A stretch of DNA of 64,000 nucleotides from Dicaeum eximium (lineage: Eukaryota > Chordata > Aves > Passeriformes > Dicaeidae): positions 372,001 to 436,000 of the forward strand of contig VWZP01007922.1 in NCBI GenBank assembly GCA_013396995.1, in the 5' to 3' direction. Below are positions 38,240 to 51,280 of the stretch, piece by piece. The notes under the pieces are model-generated. The model ran no database searches. It had not been told where the DNA came from and saw nothing but the letters and a program-made list of their open reading frames with translations. The translations under genes and the position numbers were made by a program. The first letter of the stretch is position 1. Each line of letters begins with the position of its first letter.

Positions 38240-38284
38240 AACTGAGGCTCCTAATAGTAAGGTTAGAACCAACTGAGGCTCCTA
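38240..38284. repeat. 14-bp direct repeat, 31-bp period
   Basis: AACTGAGGCTCCTA occurs at 38240-38253 and 38271-38284, separated by 17 bp. It could be a small slippage duplication or an old insertion footprint. Confidence 0.7.
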
Positions 38285-39784
38285 AAATAACTATTTTCGT
38301 TTATAGTTTGCTGTATCTCAAATAATAGTCTTGTCCTGGTAATTGCTCATGTTTCACTGTTGGAGTCATTAAATAACATTTTTTGTCAATTAAAAGTTTA
38401 ATATAAAAGGAGGCTTATTATTATCACACCAGCACTTGCTTCCTAAAAATGAGTGTTCATGTACTTTACTGAGGCAATACACTAGAAGAGATAATGGGAA
38501 AGAGATGGAAGAAAAAAAATTATTAAATTGGACAGTGCTTCTGGGAGTGAAACCCAGGTTTCTTTCTGTTTTTTGGTTTCTTTTTGTAGCTCTGTTGCCA
38601 TATTTTCCCATTTTTAAAATAGTGATACCATTGCTGAGACACTAGCAATGATAAGAACTGTCTGTAGGACTGACATGTGCTTAATGCTCATGGAGCAGTT
38701 CCACTGATATCACCATGACACCACAAGTGGTGAGCTAAATGTAAGATAATTTCAAGGACTTAAATATATAGATTTTTGTCGGCAGTCCTTTGAATACATT
38801 CAATGCTTTGAATCTGTGGTGTTTATTGACAAAAGTCAGCTTTCCAATTAAAATGTAACAATGAAATATTCATACACCTTCACAGCAAAGTGACAGTGAA
38901 GAAAACCAAAGCTAGATATCTGACTAGTACACACTGACCTAAACAAAGCAACAAAAGCCACTACTCAGCACAGGAGCCTTATGCTGGGAAGTAGCACAAG
39001 AAAAGAAACATAGAAAAAATGGTCAATTTTTACAGTGCTCTTCTTTCACCTCTGTCAAAAATGGAGTCAAATCAAAAAGTTTGAAGAGAACTTTAAATTT
39101 GGCTACAAGATATATTTTATTGGTCTTATTATAATATCACCTAAAACCCCCAGTGAAACCGTTTGTACCCAAAGTGCTTGCCCTCTAAGCAATGTTTTGC
39201 AAATAACAATTGCAAAAGTTTCTATGCTCTATTTTGAAGATGTCTTGTTAGGATTTAAATGTCACAATCCCAATAAGGCAAAATCATGCTGGGGCAGGAA
39301 AGGTAGAGTCAAGTCTCTTGGTCTCCTTTCACTGCTTGGGAAGACAGCTGGAGGAAAAGACACAACAGGAGAAATGGCAAAAATTAAATTAGACTTTTAA
39401 AATCCTATTTCAGGTTTAATGATCAAGGGTGTTAACTCTAGGATTTATACCTGTAATTTTGAAACTGATGTCTGTAATTAACTAATGATTTTGCAGAGCT
39501 TATATATTCTCTGAGGAAAGTGTAAACTCTGCAGGTTTTATGGTTGCAAGCAGCTGCACAACAACAGCCTCCAGAAGTTAATTGCAAGAGCAAAGTCAAG
39601 ACTTGGACTGTCCTTCTCCTGATTGTCACCCACTGAGCTCAGACAGAATCATTTATAGCCACTGGCAAATAGAGTCCAGGTAACTTTCCTCTGATGGATG
39701 GATTTTTAGGTTTTGGATTAATGATACCACAGACACAAAGATATAAGTAATGATTATGTGCAGAGCTATCTCAATTTCAATAGG

Positions 39785-39810
39785 ATTCAGGTTCAGGTTT
39801 CAGGTTCCTA
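39785..39810. repeat. Hexamer-like TTCAGG tandem repeat
   Basis: Three to four slightly irregular TTCAGG(T) units lie directly upstream of the 5'-truncated CR1 edge. Confidence 0.7.
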
Positions 39811-39812
39811 AA

Positions 39813-40040
39813 GGAATAGGGTTACATTACCAACTCAAGCTGCACCTGGGGAGATTTAGATTGGACATCAGGAGGAATTTCTTCCAGAAAAGGGTTGTTG
39901 AGCATTGGAACAGACTGCCCAGAGAGGTGGCACCTTCACCATCTCTGGAGGTGTTCAAGAAATCTCTGGAGATGGTACTCAGAGCCGTGGTCTAGTTGAC
40001 AAGGTGGTGATCAGTCAGAGGTTGGATAATCAATGATATT
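39813..40040 (+). mobile_element. CR1 LINE 3' UTR fragment, plus strand
   Basis: About 230 bp in sense with the CR1 3' region blocks AGATTTAGATTGGACATCAG, AATTTCTTCCAGAAAAGG, GAACAGACTGCCCAGAGAGG and CTGGAGGTGTTCAAGAAA. It continues with a CCGTGGTCTAGTTGACAAGG block and GAGGTTGGATAATCAATGAT, close to the end of the UTR. The last 30-40 bp and the octamer tail are missing. The 81-codon plus frame at 39750-39995 is a chance frame through this UTR plus flank. It shares its 3' UTR type with the copy at 51281-51943. Confidence 0.9.
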
Positions 40041-43000
40041 TATTATTTCCCAGTATAGATATTTCATGGATGGCTACACCCTCTACTCTTCAGAGTTCCT
40101 CTGCCAGCATTCATGTGCAGTGCAGCATCAGTCATTGTGCATTTAGATCAGCCACTGTGCTTGACACAAACCCTTCCAGAATGGGAAGCTTTGGGAGTTA
40201 AGATGCAGAAATGGCTCAGCTCCTGGAGGGCTGCTTAAATCTGGAAGGGAAAACATGAAAACAGAATTGAAAGTCCTGGATAGAGCAGGGAACTGTACAC
40301 AGGTACTGTTCCATTACACTGCAGTAGTGGGAGCCATAGTATTTACTAGTGTGGCATGAAAAAAGCAGGAGTGGCAGGACCTTGTGCAGTGAAACCAAAT
40401 ATGGATGACTTAAGGTCTGGGGGGGCTTGTTGTGTCCTGTCTTGTTTGGTGCTGTTAGCCTTGGCAGATCCATCCAATAGCAAGGCTGAGTGTGAGCTCC
40501 AAGAATGAGAAAAGCCACCACACAACACAGTCACTGCCAAGCACACCCCAGTGTGGACAGAGAGTAGGTGCCTTTATCAGCACCCACACAAGCACAGTCA
40601 GCACTTGGACCAGTCACAGCCTGATCCCCTTTGCCAGCTCAGCAAGACTGTGCTTTCCAAATGGCCACGTAGGCAGCCCAGCTTGATTGATTTAAAGGCA
40701 CATAAACCAGATATTAAGTCCATCCACAATCCCACCTGCTCATCCCAGATCCAGTCCTGGGTTTTTCAGTTTTTGGTCTCCAAATCACTAGCTAATCCAA
40801 CTTGAAGTTTGGTAGCAAATCACATACATATTGCCCTATTCATATTCAGAAAATGGAACAAAGTCAACAAAATGGAAATTTTTAGGAGTTCAAGGAGACA
40901 ATATGACAGACTGTTGTGATTAGGTAAATGCACTGACTGATATCTCACTTAGTCATGCCCAGTCATATTTCTCCTTCTTCCTCTGCTTTTTCCCATGTCC
41001 TGATCACAGAGGAGAAAAGGTTGCCATTATGGAGTTTACTGAGGCAAAATTCATTATGAAGTTGTTCAATAGTTTTTGTGAGTTATATTTTAAGTCATCA
41101 AGTATTAATGAAGAAAAATGGACAGGATATTATGCACAGTTCATTAGAAATTATTGCTGTCTGAAGTAATCTAGGATGGACAGTCCTAGACAACACTGAT
41201 TGTTTTCTGCCATGGTAAGGTTAAACAAGACCATTAATTAAACTAAGTCAGGGTGTGTGTGGCACTACATGTATATTCTTCTGGAAAACAAAGGAAGTCT
41301 ACACTGAATTTCCACCATCTCATAAAACCAGAAAATTGTCAATATTAATAGCACTGTCAAGACACCATAAAAAGAATTACAGAGATAAAAGTGATGGAGG
41401 CAGCATCATTATTACTTGTTGTGAAGCTTTTACTCCTGAACAGAAAAAAGAGGTGATTTGGCCATAGCAGGAGCTCATGTGACAGCCCATGTGACAACAG
41501 TATCAGTTTAAAACAGAAGAGTGGTGATCTGTCTTGTTGAGATATATACGTTGTTGTTTTTTTTTTGGACACAGAAGACAATCTTGCAAAGATGTCCACA
41601 GGAGTTCACAAGAGTTGAAAGATTTTTTTGACCTTCCATCACTGTCATTTTATAGAACCAGGGAACATTTTACCATGGGTGCTTCCTCCCCTTCTACACT
41701 TAGTCATAAAATGCTTCTTGGAGCCACACCAGAACACGAATGATCATATTGCATAAGGCAAAATACTGCCAATATTTTTATCACTTTACTTGCGTTCGAA
41801 GCACATCAAGCATGCTAATTAAGTCATTCTACAGAGAAGCTGTAAAACAACCCAATGCACTTACAATCTGTCTTATTATAGAATACAGTGGGTCAAACAG
41901 ATAATAAACAAGGAAAGATCAATTGTAGCTGTTGGGAGTATTGGATAAGGCTTATGTTCAGGCTTGGATAAAGTTCTGGGGCATTGACATTTTTCCAGGA
42001 ATTCATTAGGCTAAGTTCCATGCAGGAGTCAGTCGAGCAGCTTCACTGAAATCAGCTCTCAGCAGCAGCCAATGGAGCCAGGGAATATAATGGACCTTGA
42101 GCTCAGGTGTGCCTCTGACTGCTGGGGCTGGGAGGGCAGAGATCAGATATGCTGCCGGAAGGCAGACTGGCAGTAAGTAGTGCTTTTAGTAACAATTCTT
42201 CTGGGCAGTCATCCGGACACAAGGGGTGCAGTGGTGTTTCTGTGTCAATGCCTTGTGTTACAGGCGTGGCTAAGGACATGTGCCAGGGGCTCATGAAGTA
42301 GCTGGTAGCCTGAAGTAGCTACAGGACTTAATGTGCCTATGCCCAGGCACTGTGTATAGCTGGAGGAGTGCTACAAGCTCCCAGCAACAGGGGAACATTA
42401 TTACAGTTTCCAGGAATTTCTAAAAAATTGTTGGATAGACTAATTAGCTTGCTAACAGGAGGTGAAGAGCATTATCCTTTGCAGCTGAACATGTGACACT
42501 GACTGGTAAATTGCAAGTTTTTTGCCTTTTTAAGAAACAGGACTTAATGTACTAAATGTGAGCTCAGTTCTCCTATGTGTCTTAATTCACTAGGGAATGG
42601 TGAGTAAGTGTGGTGGGGAGTAGGCTCAAGGCACTGAAGTGAATTCTTAAATAAAATAAAAATTTGTGGGGGCTTCCTCAGCTCCAAATTCCAGGTGAAA
42701 GAGAAATCATTCATGATTCTAATTCCCATAATGTGTCACATACACATATATGTAGAATGTTCCTAACAGAGCTGGCACCAGGGACACAAGAATCCCATGC
42801 AGTGCAGCAGCCTGAAAGAGCCCAACCCTTGTTTGCCCCTCAGCTCCTGGGATGACTTATGTGCCTGTTCAGTGAACCCTACTGAACTGGAATAACTTTG
42901 GATTTTCTGAGGAAGCAAGGTAGGGAGGCATTTTTTCAGGTCAGTTAGTACTGAAACTTTCTATTTTGGCATCTTCTTGGAGTTTTAGGTTTGTCTAATA

Positions 43001-43784
43001 AAGATTCATGCAGGGAGGAGGACAGTGGTTAATTGACTATATTCTCTTTGTTAATTGACTATATTCTCTTTTGCTAGCCAAATGAGAAGTAATTTTCCCT
43101 AATCCTCTTCCAAAAGTAGGCTAGCCACAGGCCAAATTATTCTTACAAGAGCTATATCTTTAGAGATTGACCTTAGTTATAAGTGGAGAGTTAATGCCTT
43201 TGAGGAAGAAGTAGAGGAGTAGAAAAACCTGCTTTCATCTAGGAGGTGATCTGAGTAATCAGTTACTCAACTGCTCTGTCCCTCACTTTCCTACATCCAA
43301 GTGAACTTTCTTTATGCCTTTCCCACCAGGCTGCTGAAGACTTGCAGCAAATCTTCAATGGATAGCTTTCAGTTCTGATGACTTCCTATATAATTTGAAA
43401 ATTAAATGTCTTTCAAAATGTTGGCTTACAAAATTAGAATTCTTCAGTCTTCTCCCTCTTGTCTGCTCGAATACCTTGCAGTGTATAACTGTAAGCAATT
43501 TCACCCACATCCTATTCCAGCTGACAGGGAGTAATCTGTTCATTTTCTCAATATGCCCAATGGAAACACTGCTAGTGTTTCTGAACAACAGTTTTGCTGT
43601 TGTGTCTGGAGCTACTTGCTCTGAGAGCAGCTGTATGAAGTGGTATGAACCAATGCCAAGGGCTAAGGGAAGTCTGAAAACTAAGGAGCTAAAATATGTC
43701 TCTGAAATATAGTTGTGAAAATAACACCTTCTCACCCAACATTTTGCCACTTGTTGACATTGCACAAAGTATCTGAGGTTTGTT
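40041..43784. other. Non-coding unique sequence, no gene seen
   Basis: No recognisable gene or transposon. A perfect-looking 22-bp tandem duplication sits at 43029-43072. Short frames on both strands are treated as chance. Confidence 0.5.
43029..43072. repeat. 22-bp tandem duplication, two copies
   Basis: A 22-bp unit beginning TTAATTGACTATATTCTCTT occupies 43029-43050 and 43051-43072. The copies differ only in the last base (G versus T), so the duplication looks young. Confidence 0.9.
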
Positions 43785-43910
43785 CTGGAGGTCATCTGCT
43801 CAAATAGGGCCACCTACAGAGCACTGCCAGGACCATTCCAGATGGCTTTAGAACATCTCCAGGGATGGAGTCCCCATGACATTTCTGGCCAACCTGCACT
43901 GTTGGAGATT
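43785..43910 (-). mobile_element. CR1 LINE 3' UTR fragment, minus strand
   Basis: About 125 bp matching CR1 3' UTR in antisense: GGAGGTCATCTGCTCAAATA, GGGCCACCTACAGAGC, CAGGACCATTCCAGATGGCT, CATCTCCAGGGATGGAG and GGCCAACCTGCACTGTTGG. Both termini are missing. It is the same UTR type as the nested piece at 35890-36059. The start of a 152-codon minus frame (43355-43813) runs out of this fragment, which argues against that frame being a gene. Confidence 0.8.
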
Positions 43911-46900
43911 AGATAGTTATAGAAGCTGAACTGGGTAGCACTGTAGACTTTTTAACCTTGGTACAGTGAAAGCTGAGGGAGAGATAAATTTAAGGCAAGA
44001 ACAAAAGTGAAGACATGCTGTCTGGTCACTTTGACCTTCTGATGTCAACTGCTTTGATGAAGGAAGATGTAACAAGGTCTTTGCTGGCAAAAGAGATAAC
44101 AAAAGATATTACTAGTATAAGAAGAATAATGAGAAGATTGTATATTTAAAAGGGACTGAAACAAAGGGGTCAGAGTAGAAAATTTTGTATGAATGTAGCA
44201 ACTTATAAGTATAGGTAAACTGTAAAATAAACTAGCTTTGCTTTGCTAACATAAGCAGAGTCTGTGTTAGACAATCCTTGCACTGTGCTACTACCTGGAC
44301 ATCTTCACAGCTAAAGAGTTTCCTGATGCTCAGATGAAGCCTCCAGTGTTTCAGTTTGTGCCCAATGCTTTTTGTCCTGACCCTGGGCACTACTGAAAAA
44401 CAGTCTGGTTTTTTTTGTCTTTTGAGAAAGATGTCCAGAAAGTAAATTATCTGAGATATCAAGATGCTCAGTAGGATTTATCTTAAAATCCCTTGTCTGA
44501 GACAAGACACTTCCTCCACATGGCAAGTAGTTCAGAGGGAAGTTTTCACCATCTTTGGTACCCTTCACTGCACTAGTACTAAGAGATGAGTTATAATGTC
44601 TTCAATATATCACCATTAAGAAATACACTGTTATTGTGTGGGTTCTTGGAGACATCATCACCTAATGAACTTTATATTCTCTCTCATATTCAAAGTGAAA
44701 ATCTCAGTAAAGAGGCTGAACTTCCCCAGTGCTGCTTGTCCACAGCAAACACTGCATGTCAAAGCTTTTTTTTTCCAAAGGTTTTTGCCTGCTCTCACAG
44801 TGATTGTTTTACCTTGCTTTGCATTTTAAATATACACTTTGAGATTTGAAGTGGTTGTTGCTTTGTCAAGGGACTGGGTCCTGTTTGGCTTTTGCTTCTG
44901 TTGTTATATCCAGCCTCATTTCTGCCTGCTCCTTATCCAGAGTGGCTGGGACATGGCCTCTCTTATGACTGGCTCATGCTTGGTGTTTTTTTCAGGCAAG
45001 GTCTGTTTTCTGTCAAATTCACTGTGTGCCATTAGCCATGGTGAAATGCCAAGGTCAAATCTCTCCCCATATATTTTATCTATCATGTAATCCTCTTTCG
45101 AGAAAGCACTATTATACTGATTAAGGGGTTATACAATTCTCATAAATCTTCCATTTCTCTGTTTGCACTTGATAAATTTGTTTTGGCCATCACTGGAGGG
45201 GCAGATGCACTGCCAAGTGCAAAACACCACTCTTGAAGGCAGCATCTAAGGCAGCAAGGAAGTGGCCAAAATCATAATTCATGCAAAATAACCTTCTTGG
45301 ATGCTTCAGCTCTTGTAGCTACTCCTACAAGGCTGCCAGTTTGCTTAACTGTAACTATAAATGCATATCTTGCTAAATCAAGCTCCAGACAAGGCAGCCT
45401 ACTGGGGACTGGAGGGAACCTCTAATGCATCTTTCTCTGGCAGCTCTGCGAGCAGCCCAGCCAGGCTGACAACAGACCAGCAGACTTGCTCACTCTTGTG
45501 TGCATGCACAACAAATAAAATATGTTCTGGTAGTCCTGCAAGAGGACTTTTCAGTCTTTTGCATACTTTTCTTTTTTTACCCTAGTAAACAGGACGCCAG
45601 GCATAGCAAACAACTTTAATATTATTCTCAAAGGCAGAAAATTTAATATCACAGAATATTGGGAGTGCTATTAAAAGGTTTTTCTATGGCCCTTTCTTGT
45701 GAATTACAAGGTTCCTGATAATTTAGCAGGTGAAAGAAACATAACCTTATTCCCAGCCTCTTTCTGGAAGTCATTTCTATTAAGTGATATTTTCAGGAAA
45801 CAGTATAAGGCCCTTCCTCTTCCTCTCCTTTTGCAATAGTATAGGTAAATGGTTAGACCCTCCACAAAATATCTCAGGCAAATGAAATAATTCTGTTATA
45901 TTTAATGACTCCCCTTCTCCAAGTATTTTTATGCTGTCTAAATCTAGGATTCGGGCATAGTGAAAATCTTTTATAAGGGATTATTCAGTTTCTTTCCCTT
46001 GTCTTCTGCTAAGCTTCAGTATTTCTTTCCTCTCCTTCTGGACTACAAGTTTAACAGTACTCCATGTTCTCATCATAGAAACAAATATTCTGGGGGTTTT
46101 GTCCATTGCACCTGATCAGAGTGGTATCAATGAATATTGCAACAGATTACTTTCCAGCTTTGCTTGTAATTTTCTGTATAAAGCACCTCTGTTCACTCTT
46201 TGAAGGACTCAAATTCCTTTGAAGGACTCTAATATAAAAAACCACAGCAATAGGACAAGAAAAAGACATCTTTCTGGGCACTATCAATGGCTGATCTAGT
46301 TTCCAGTGGCTGGGCTGTTTGTTCATGTACATCTCCATTGGGGGAAAAAACCAAATACGAATCATGGCAGGACAAAGGCAGTGGTATAAAGAATGCATGT
46401 CCAGTATTATGTTTACTTATGGTTGAAGTAAGAATTCTCTTTTCTGTAGCATGCTCGGGAGGAGATTTTTGACTTTACAGTTCAAACATGAGAATATGGC
46501 TTTCCGAAACAGAATTTCAGATTTTGATGAACAGCAAACAGTTGCATGCAGCTCTGTGGTTGGTTCTGATTTCAGCTAAACCAACAGTATGTCACAGATG
46601 TTATTTGGTTTCTTGCTGAACACTGCTGGTTTTTCACATGCACATAATCTCATGTCTTAATATGATGCCTGTTAGGAGCTATACTTGTATAGAATCTCCA
46701 TGGAATGTCGGTGAAATCAAGTTTATGAGGAGAGCTTTTAAGTGAAGTTGATATTTCAGTGGATTGAGTTTGGGTGCACATTTTAGAAACAAAAGAAACA
46801 ATAAGTCATTGTTATAGTTTAATACACCAGAATATTTGTTATCAGCTTGCCAGATTATACCACTACATATGAAGACCGAAGAAAAATCTCTATCTGGTGA

Positions 46901-48167
46901 TGCATGGAGGTACTGTGTATGTTCAAGATGCATATAGAAGCAGGTAGTGCCATAACAGTTCAGTATTCCAGTCTATGCTAAACCACATTGTTTTCCTCTG
47001 TAGAGAAATCCACTGATATTCCTACTTAGGCAGTTGCTTCAACATTTATATTTACTTCTGTCACAGCCTTTCCTCAATTAGGCCAGTACTTTAACAGTGG
47101 ATATAAATGATCTGAACTTTGCAGATGTCATTCAATTTTTATTAGTTTAAGTGGAAAAAATGAGGTAGAACTGAGTGATGATAAAGAGTGTTCCCTCTGA
47201 TCCACTTTTGTTTCTCTAACCCTATAAGGCCACTAATGTGTCTGGCAATCCATGAAGGGGTAATTTCAAAAAGACTTGAAGAATTTCTGGATCTTCTTGT
47301 CCAAATTCTTCCTTTGTTCAGCTACCTGACAATCTAAGATCTGTACCTCAAGAGAGATCCTCCTATTTAATGGAGCTCTACAGTCCTGTATTCTCACTTC
47401 TAGACTCACTCTGAGCCCTGCATGCTGCCATTTACTGTCAGAAAAGTGTTATAATAGCTAAGAGGTGGTCACTGTTTTTGAGAGATGAAAGAATCATGTA
47501 CACTTATGTTCTGCTAAACACCTTTGAGAAACCAAAACTCTGAGAGTCATTCTTCCAAAAGAGAACCTGAGAACAAAGCCTAATTCTATCCCAAGGGATA
47601 TGCTGTGCTTCTGGTCTTTGTTTAGGCTTGCTTGGTGTTTGCACGGAAAGGAAAGGAAGAAGCAGTGCGTGCAATTCTGTGTGAGCTTGCTGTGTTAAAA
47701 TCTGCAGCAGTGACTAATGTCTGTTGTCACATATTCCCACAAGGAATAACATCCCAGACAGTGAACTCTCAGAAAGCACTGGGAAGCTTTTGGAATTCCT
47801 GTTCAAAGACTTTGGCATTTTCTGTACTAGCAGTGAATGCAACATTCCTGTATTTCAATTCTTTTCAGTCTGAAAAAAGTTAAATGAGCCTAGAACAGCT
47901 GAGTGTTTGCAGATTTGTACTTTGTACCCAGGTACTATCAGTCCACTGAGATTTGAGATTGTTTTGAACACATCTGTCAGCATGTTCAGCTAGAGATGAG
48001 TGTTAACTGGATATATTCATGGCAATATTACTGATCCATTTTGTGAGAATTGAATCAAGCTCTCCAGAGGTGAAAGAGAATCACCAGTGTTTTCCCATCA
48101 GTTCACAAAGGCTGATGAGTAAATTGTCAGGTAGAAAACTTCTGCATTTTCCTTCCTAGAAATTTAC
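43911..48167. other. Non-coding unique sequence, no gene seen
   Basis: No recognisable gene or transposon. A small direct repeat (CTTTGAAGGACTC) occurs near 46198 and 46218. The 83-codon plus frame at 47632-47883 and the other frames have no family likeness. Confidence 0.5.
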
Positions 48168-48354
48168 ATCCTATTTTATCATACAATTTTGAAATTTCCT
48201 TCATATTAACATTGTCTATATGTATGATGGTGGCTTCTAATTCAAGCACGAGGCCTTCCTCCATCCCGTGTTTCATTTCTAGAAAATATCTGAGAACTCT
48301 CAATTCTTCCTCTGTTAATAGCATCTTCATCATATCAAACACTTTTGTTTCAGG
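48168..48354 (-). CDS. Possible coding exon, protein not recognised
   Basis: The minus-strand frame is open from the candidate acceptor at 48354 down to a stop at 48127-48129. Its translation is rich in E, K, L and M with a helix-like run (LLTEEELRVLRYFLEM, then GLVLELEATIIHIDN), unlike the S/C/F-rich frames elsewhere in this window. Just upstream (minus strand) are a branch-point-like TCTAAAC, a TTTTTTC tract and AAG, giving an acceptor in phase 0. GAT|GTAAAT at 48168/48167 could serve as a donor, giving a 187-bp exon; alternatively the frame could end at the stop as a terminal exon. There is no ATG-led gene structure, and no neighbouring exon was found. It might be a real exon of a minus-strand gene, a relic, or chance. 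I do not recognise the protein family. Confidence 0.25.
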
Positions 48355-48651
48355 CTTGAAAAAATGTTTAGATGCTGGGGATGCTGAACAGATTATTGGA
48401 ATTGTTCTCCCTTATTTTAGCTACGTGGTTCCTAAAAAAAGCTAGCTGATCCACAGAACAGCACACATACAGGAGGGTGTGCAAGGTAGATTAATTTATG
48501 GAGAGGAATATGAGGCTGTAGTACAAGGCTTTCTCTTTCATTAGTGACACTTCAGGAGACTTCCTAAGCCTTTAAAACCTAGTTATCATAATTAATTTGA
48601 CTTATTATTATTTTATGGGATTATTATTCCAGAATATTACACTACTTTGTT

Positions 48652-49165
48652 ACATATCAAAGTTCTGTATGTGGATCAGGGCAATCCCAAGCATGAATAC
48701 AGGCTTGGTGAAGAATGGATTGAGAGTAGCCCTGAGGAGGAGTACCTTGAGGGGTTGGTTGAGGAGAAGCTCAGCTTGGCCCATCAGTGTGCCCTTGCAG
48801 CACAGAAAACCAGCTGCATCCTGGGCTGCACCAAGAGTAGAGTGAGGAGCAGGTCAAGGGAGGGGATTTATTTTGCTCCTCCACTCTGCCTTTGTGAGAC
48901 CCCATGTAAAATCTTGCATCCCAGATAAGGAGAATGTAGACCTATTTTAGTGGATATGGAGAAGGGCCACAAAGATGATCAAGCAGCTGGAAACTGTTTT
49001 CTGCTAGGAAAACAGTCTGAGAGAGCTGGGACTCTTCCTACTGGAGAACAGAAGGATCCGGGGAGACCTTATAGCGCCTTGCAGTACCTAAATGGGACTA
49101 CAAGAGAGCTGGAGAGGGACTTTTCACTTAAGTCCTCTTCCAAATCAAACCATTCAATGATTCTA
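48652..49165 (+). mobile_element. CR1 LINE fragment with internal deletion, plus strand
   Basis: Sense CR1 starting in the ORF2 C-terminal part (GGGCAATCCCAAGCATGAAT). A frame of about 93 codons (48647-48928) stays open and contains CR1-like RLGEEWIESSPEEEYL and HQCALAAQK motifs. It continues through GAGAGAGCTGGGAC and CCGGGGAGACCTTATAGCGC to GGAGAGGGACTTTTCACTTA. At about 49132 it jumps directly to the extreme 3' terminus (CTTCCAAATCAAACCATTCA, ATGATTCT), so roughly the 3' UTR between these blocks is missing. The copy is 5'-truncated, internally deleted and inactive. Confidence 0.93.
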
Positions 49166-51280
49166 AAATACTTTTCTTAATTCAAAGAGGCTCATTTGTA
49201 AGCTCAGTTTGAGGTAGGATAGTCCCTCAACTTTTTACTTGAAACAAAATTACCTTGGAACCCTCCTTTCTTGTTTTCTCTTATCGTGACAAAGCTTAAG
49301 TGAGCCTAAGGTTGTGCTTGGGTCTGCTGAGATGGATACAGAAGAGAGATGGATGATTTTCTGTTAAAAAAGAGGTGGAATCCTGCTGATCTGTTGTAAT
49401 TGTACTCCTTTAAAAGGATGAGAGTGCTGGAAATAAATTTAGGACATAATATTAGGATAAAAATTCAAACAAATTTATCTCATCTTGTTTGCAAGACCTT
49501 TTTATTAAATTCAGCCAGAGAAAAATTTTCCTCTTTCTCCTCAAAGGACTTTTTTCAAAACATTTATATAGCCCTGTAACATTTACACAGTGCTCTACAC
49601 TGCTGACATGCTTCTTACCTGGGTGAGTGGAGACAAGACAAATACATGGATGATGAGCTATTATGGATAAAAAGGGAAGAGAGAAATGAAGCAGAAGGAT
49701 TAGGGAGGAGCACTGGACTATGAGCAAACCAGGGCTGAACCTGGAGGGAAGTTATTGCAGAACACAAGAAAGTTAAATACTTGTGTGTGCCAATACTTTG
49801 AGAAAGAATGAGAAAGCAGAGCAACAAAGCAGCATAAACAGGAGGAAGAGCAGATGTCTAATTAACCTAATTTTTTTTAGAGTGAAATCCTAAATGTTCC
49901 TGTGGAAGTGTGAGCCATTTGTCAGGAGCACTGCTGGTTAAATTAATGTAGCAGTGACTCTATGTTTAGAGACAATAGAGGCTCAGTTATCATTTCACAT
50001 ACACCCACCTAAATCAGAATTTCATGCTATGGTAAAAACCATGCAGAGAAAGACAGCAATCCCCAGGTCTGTGCTGCATAGAAAATTCTTCCACCCTGCA
50101 AGGATTAGGAGTGTGGCCTCTGCTGAATACAGACTCAGAGTGCAGGAGGAAAATCTCACCATTCTTATAACCTATCTGCTACTACACCCAAACTACAAAA
50201 GCATTTTAAGCCTAGGCTAGATCAGAAGCCCTGTTCTATTAAAAGTGAGGTCATGGCTCAGTGTAAGAAATTTCTAGATAGAACCTTATATATGTACACT
50301 TCCTATATTTACAATATATAGTGTAATATGTAAATTATAATGGAAGTTCTCTGGCCATTTTCATATGCAGAATTCAACCTAAATTCTGAATACTCACTTC
50401 CATTAAAAGCTGCACAAGTATCAGATAATACTGCCAACTTACACATGCTGATGATATAGTCAAAACTTTTGTGTTAAAGGTGGATTGCAAACAATGTATT
50501 TGTATCACAGATCCATGGGAACAGCATTCAAAAAGTTGGTTGCACTTGTGCAGTTGGCTGCATCCATTTGTAACCTGGATTTTATTGTGTTGTGCTCCTT
50601 GCATGAAAACTCTTTTCTCTGTGCATGTCTTTACACCCGAAATCAGTGAGGTTATTAAACCCCAGGGCATTAGAATTTCCAAAGTCTTCATGGTACTCCA
50701 GATGGAGATTTCACTTTCCTCTTTCACAGAGCAAGGCAATCTGTTTCTGTTGTTACATCAGGATCTGTGGAAAGTTAGACAAATAATTTGATTTTTCTCC
50801 TTCAAGGTTTTTGTCTCCAAGGGCTATTTTCTCATATTTTGAGAGCGTCCAAAAATGTTGGGGGACTTTGCTGGATTTTGTTACTTTGGCTCAGAGGTCC
50901 CATTTAAAGGAAAATGGAAAAAAATTGTTAAATTATTGATGTGGATGTGTCTATTGGTTTGAGATTTAGGGAAAAAAATAATTACTATACATAACTTCAG
51001 GTCCCTCTTCCCTGCCCTCTGTCCCCCAAGAATAGCTATAATATAAAACCAGTAAAGCTATTTTCTGAAGACCTGGGACAGATTTACTATTGAAGCCAGT
51101 GGTGTTGTTCCCAGGTGGACCCAAGATTCATGATTCTAGTGTAGAAAAATTGGGCATTGGAGAACTTTAATAAAGCTCCAGTTACTTAAAACCCTACAGA
51201 GCCAGATTCAGGAGTTTCAAAGCAGCACATTACCTGCATGAAAGGTGGTCCCTAGTAACATGAAGATGGGACTAAATAAA
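49166..51280. other. Non-coding unique sequence, no gene seen
   Basis: No recognisable gene or transposon. The overlapping frames at 50374-50739 (minus) and 50471-50791 (plus) are mirror chance frames. Confidence 0.5.

Larger units (their letters stand above)
36256..39812. other. Non-coding unique sequence, no gene seen
   Basis: No recognisable gene or transposon. A 14-bp direct repeat (AACTGAGGCTCCTA) occurs at 38240 and 38271. A short TTCAGG repeat at 39785-39810 abuts the next CR1 copy. Frames of 60-121 codons (for example 39035-39400 plus) show no family likeness. Confidence 0.5.

Noticed and set aside
43355..43813. 152-codon minus-strand frame, the longest in the window
   Set aside because: Its start lies in antisense CR1 sequence, the composition is not protein-like throughout, and the opposite strand has an equally long frame over the same bases. 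I recognised no family.
45649..45690. ATCACAGAATATTGGGAG as a CR1 terminus
   Set aside because: Only a few bases resemble the antisense CR1 end and the following sequence does not continue as CR1.
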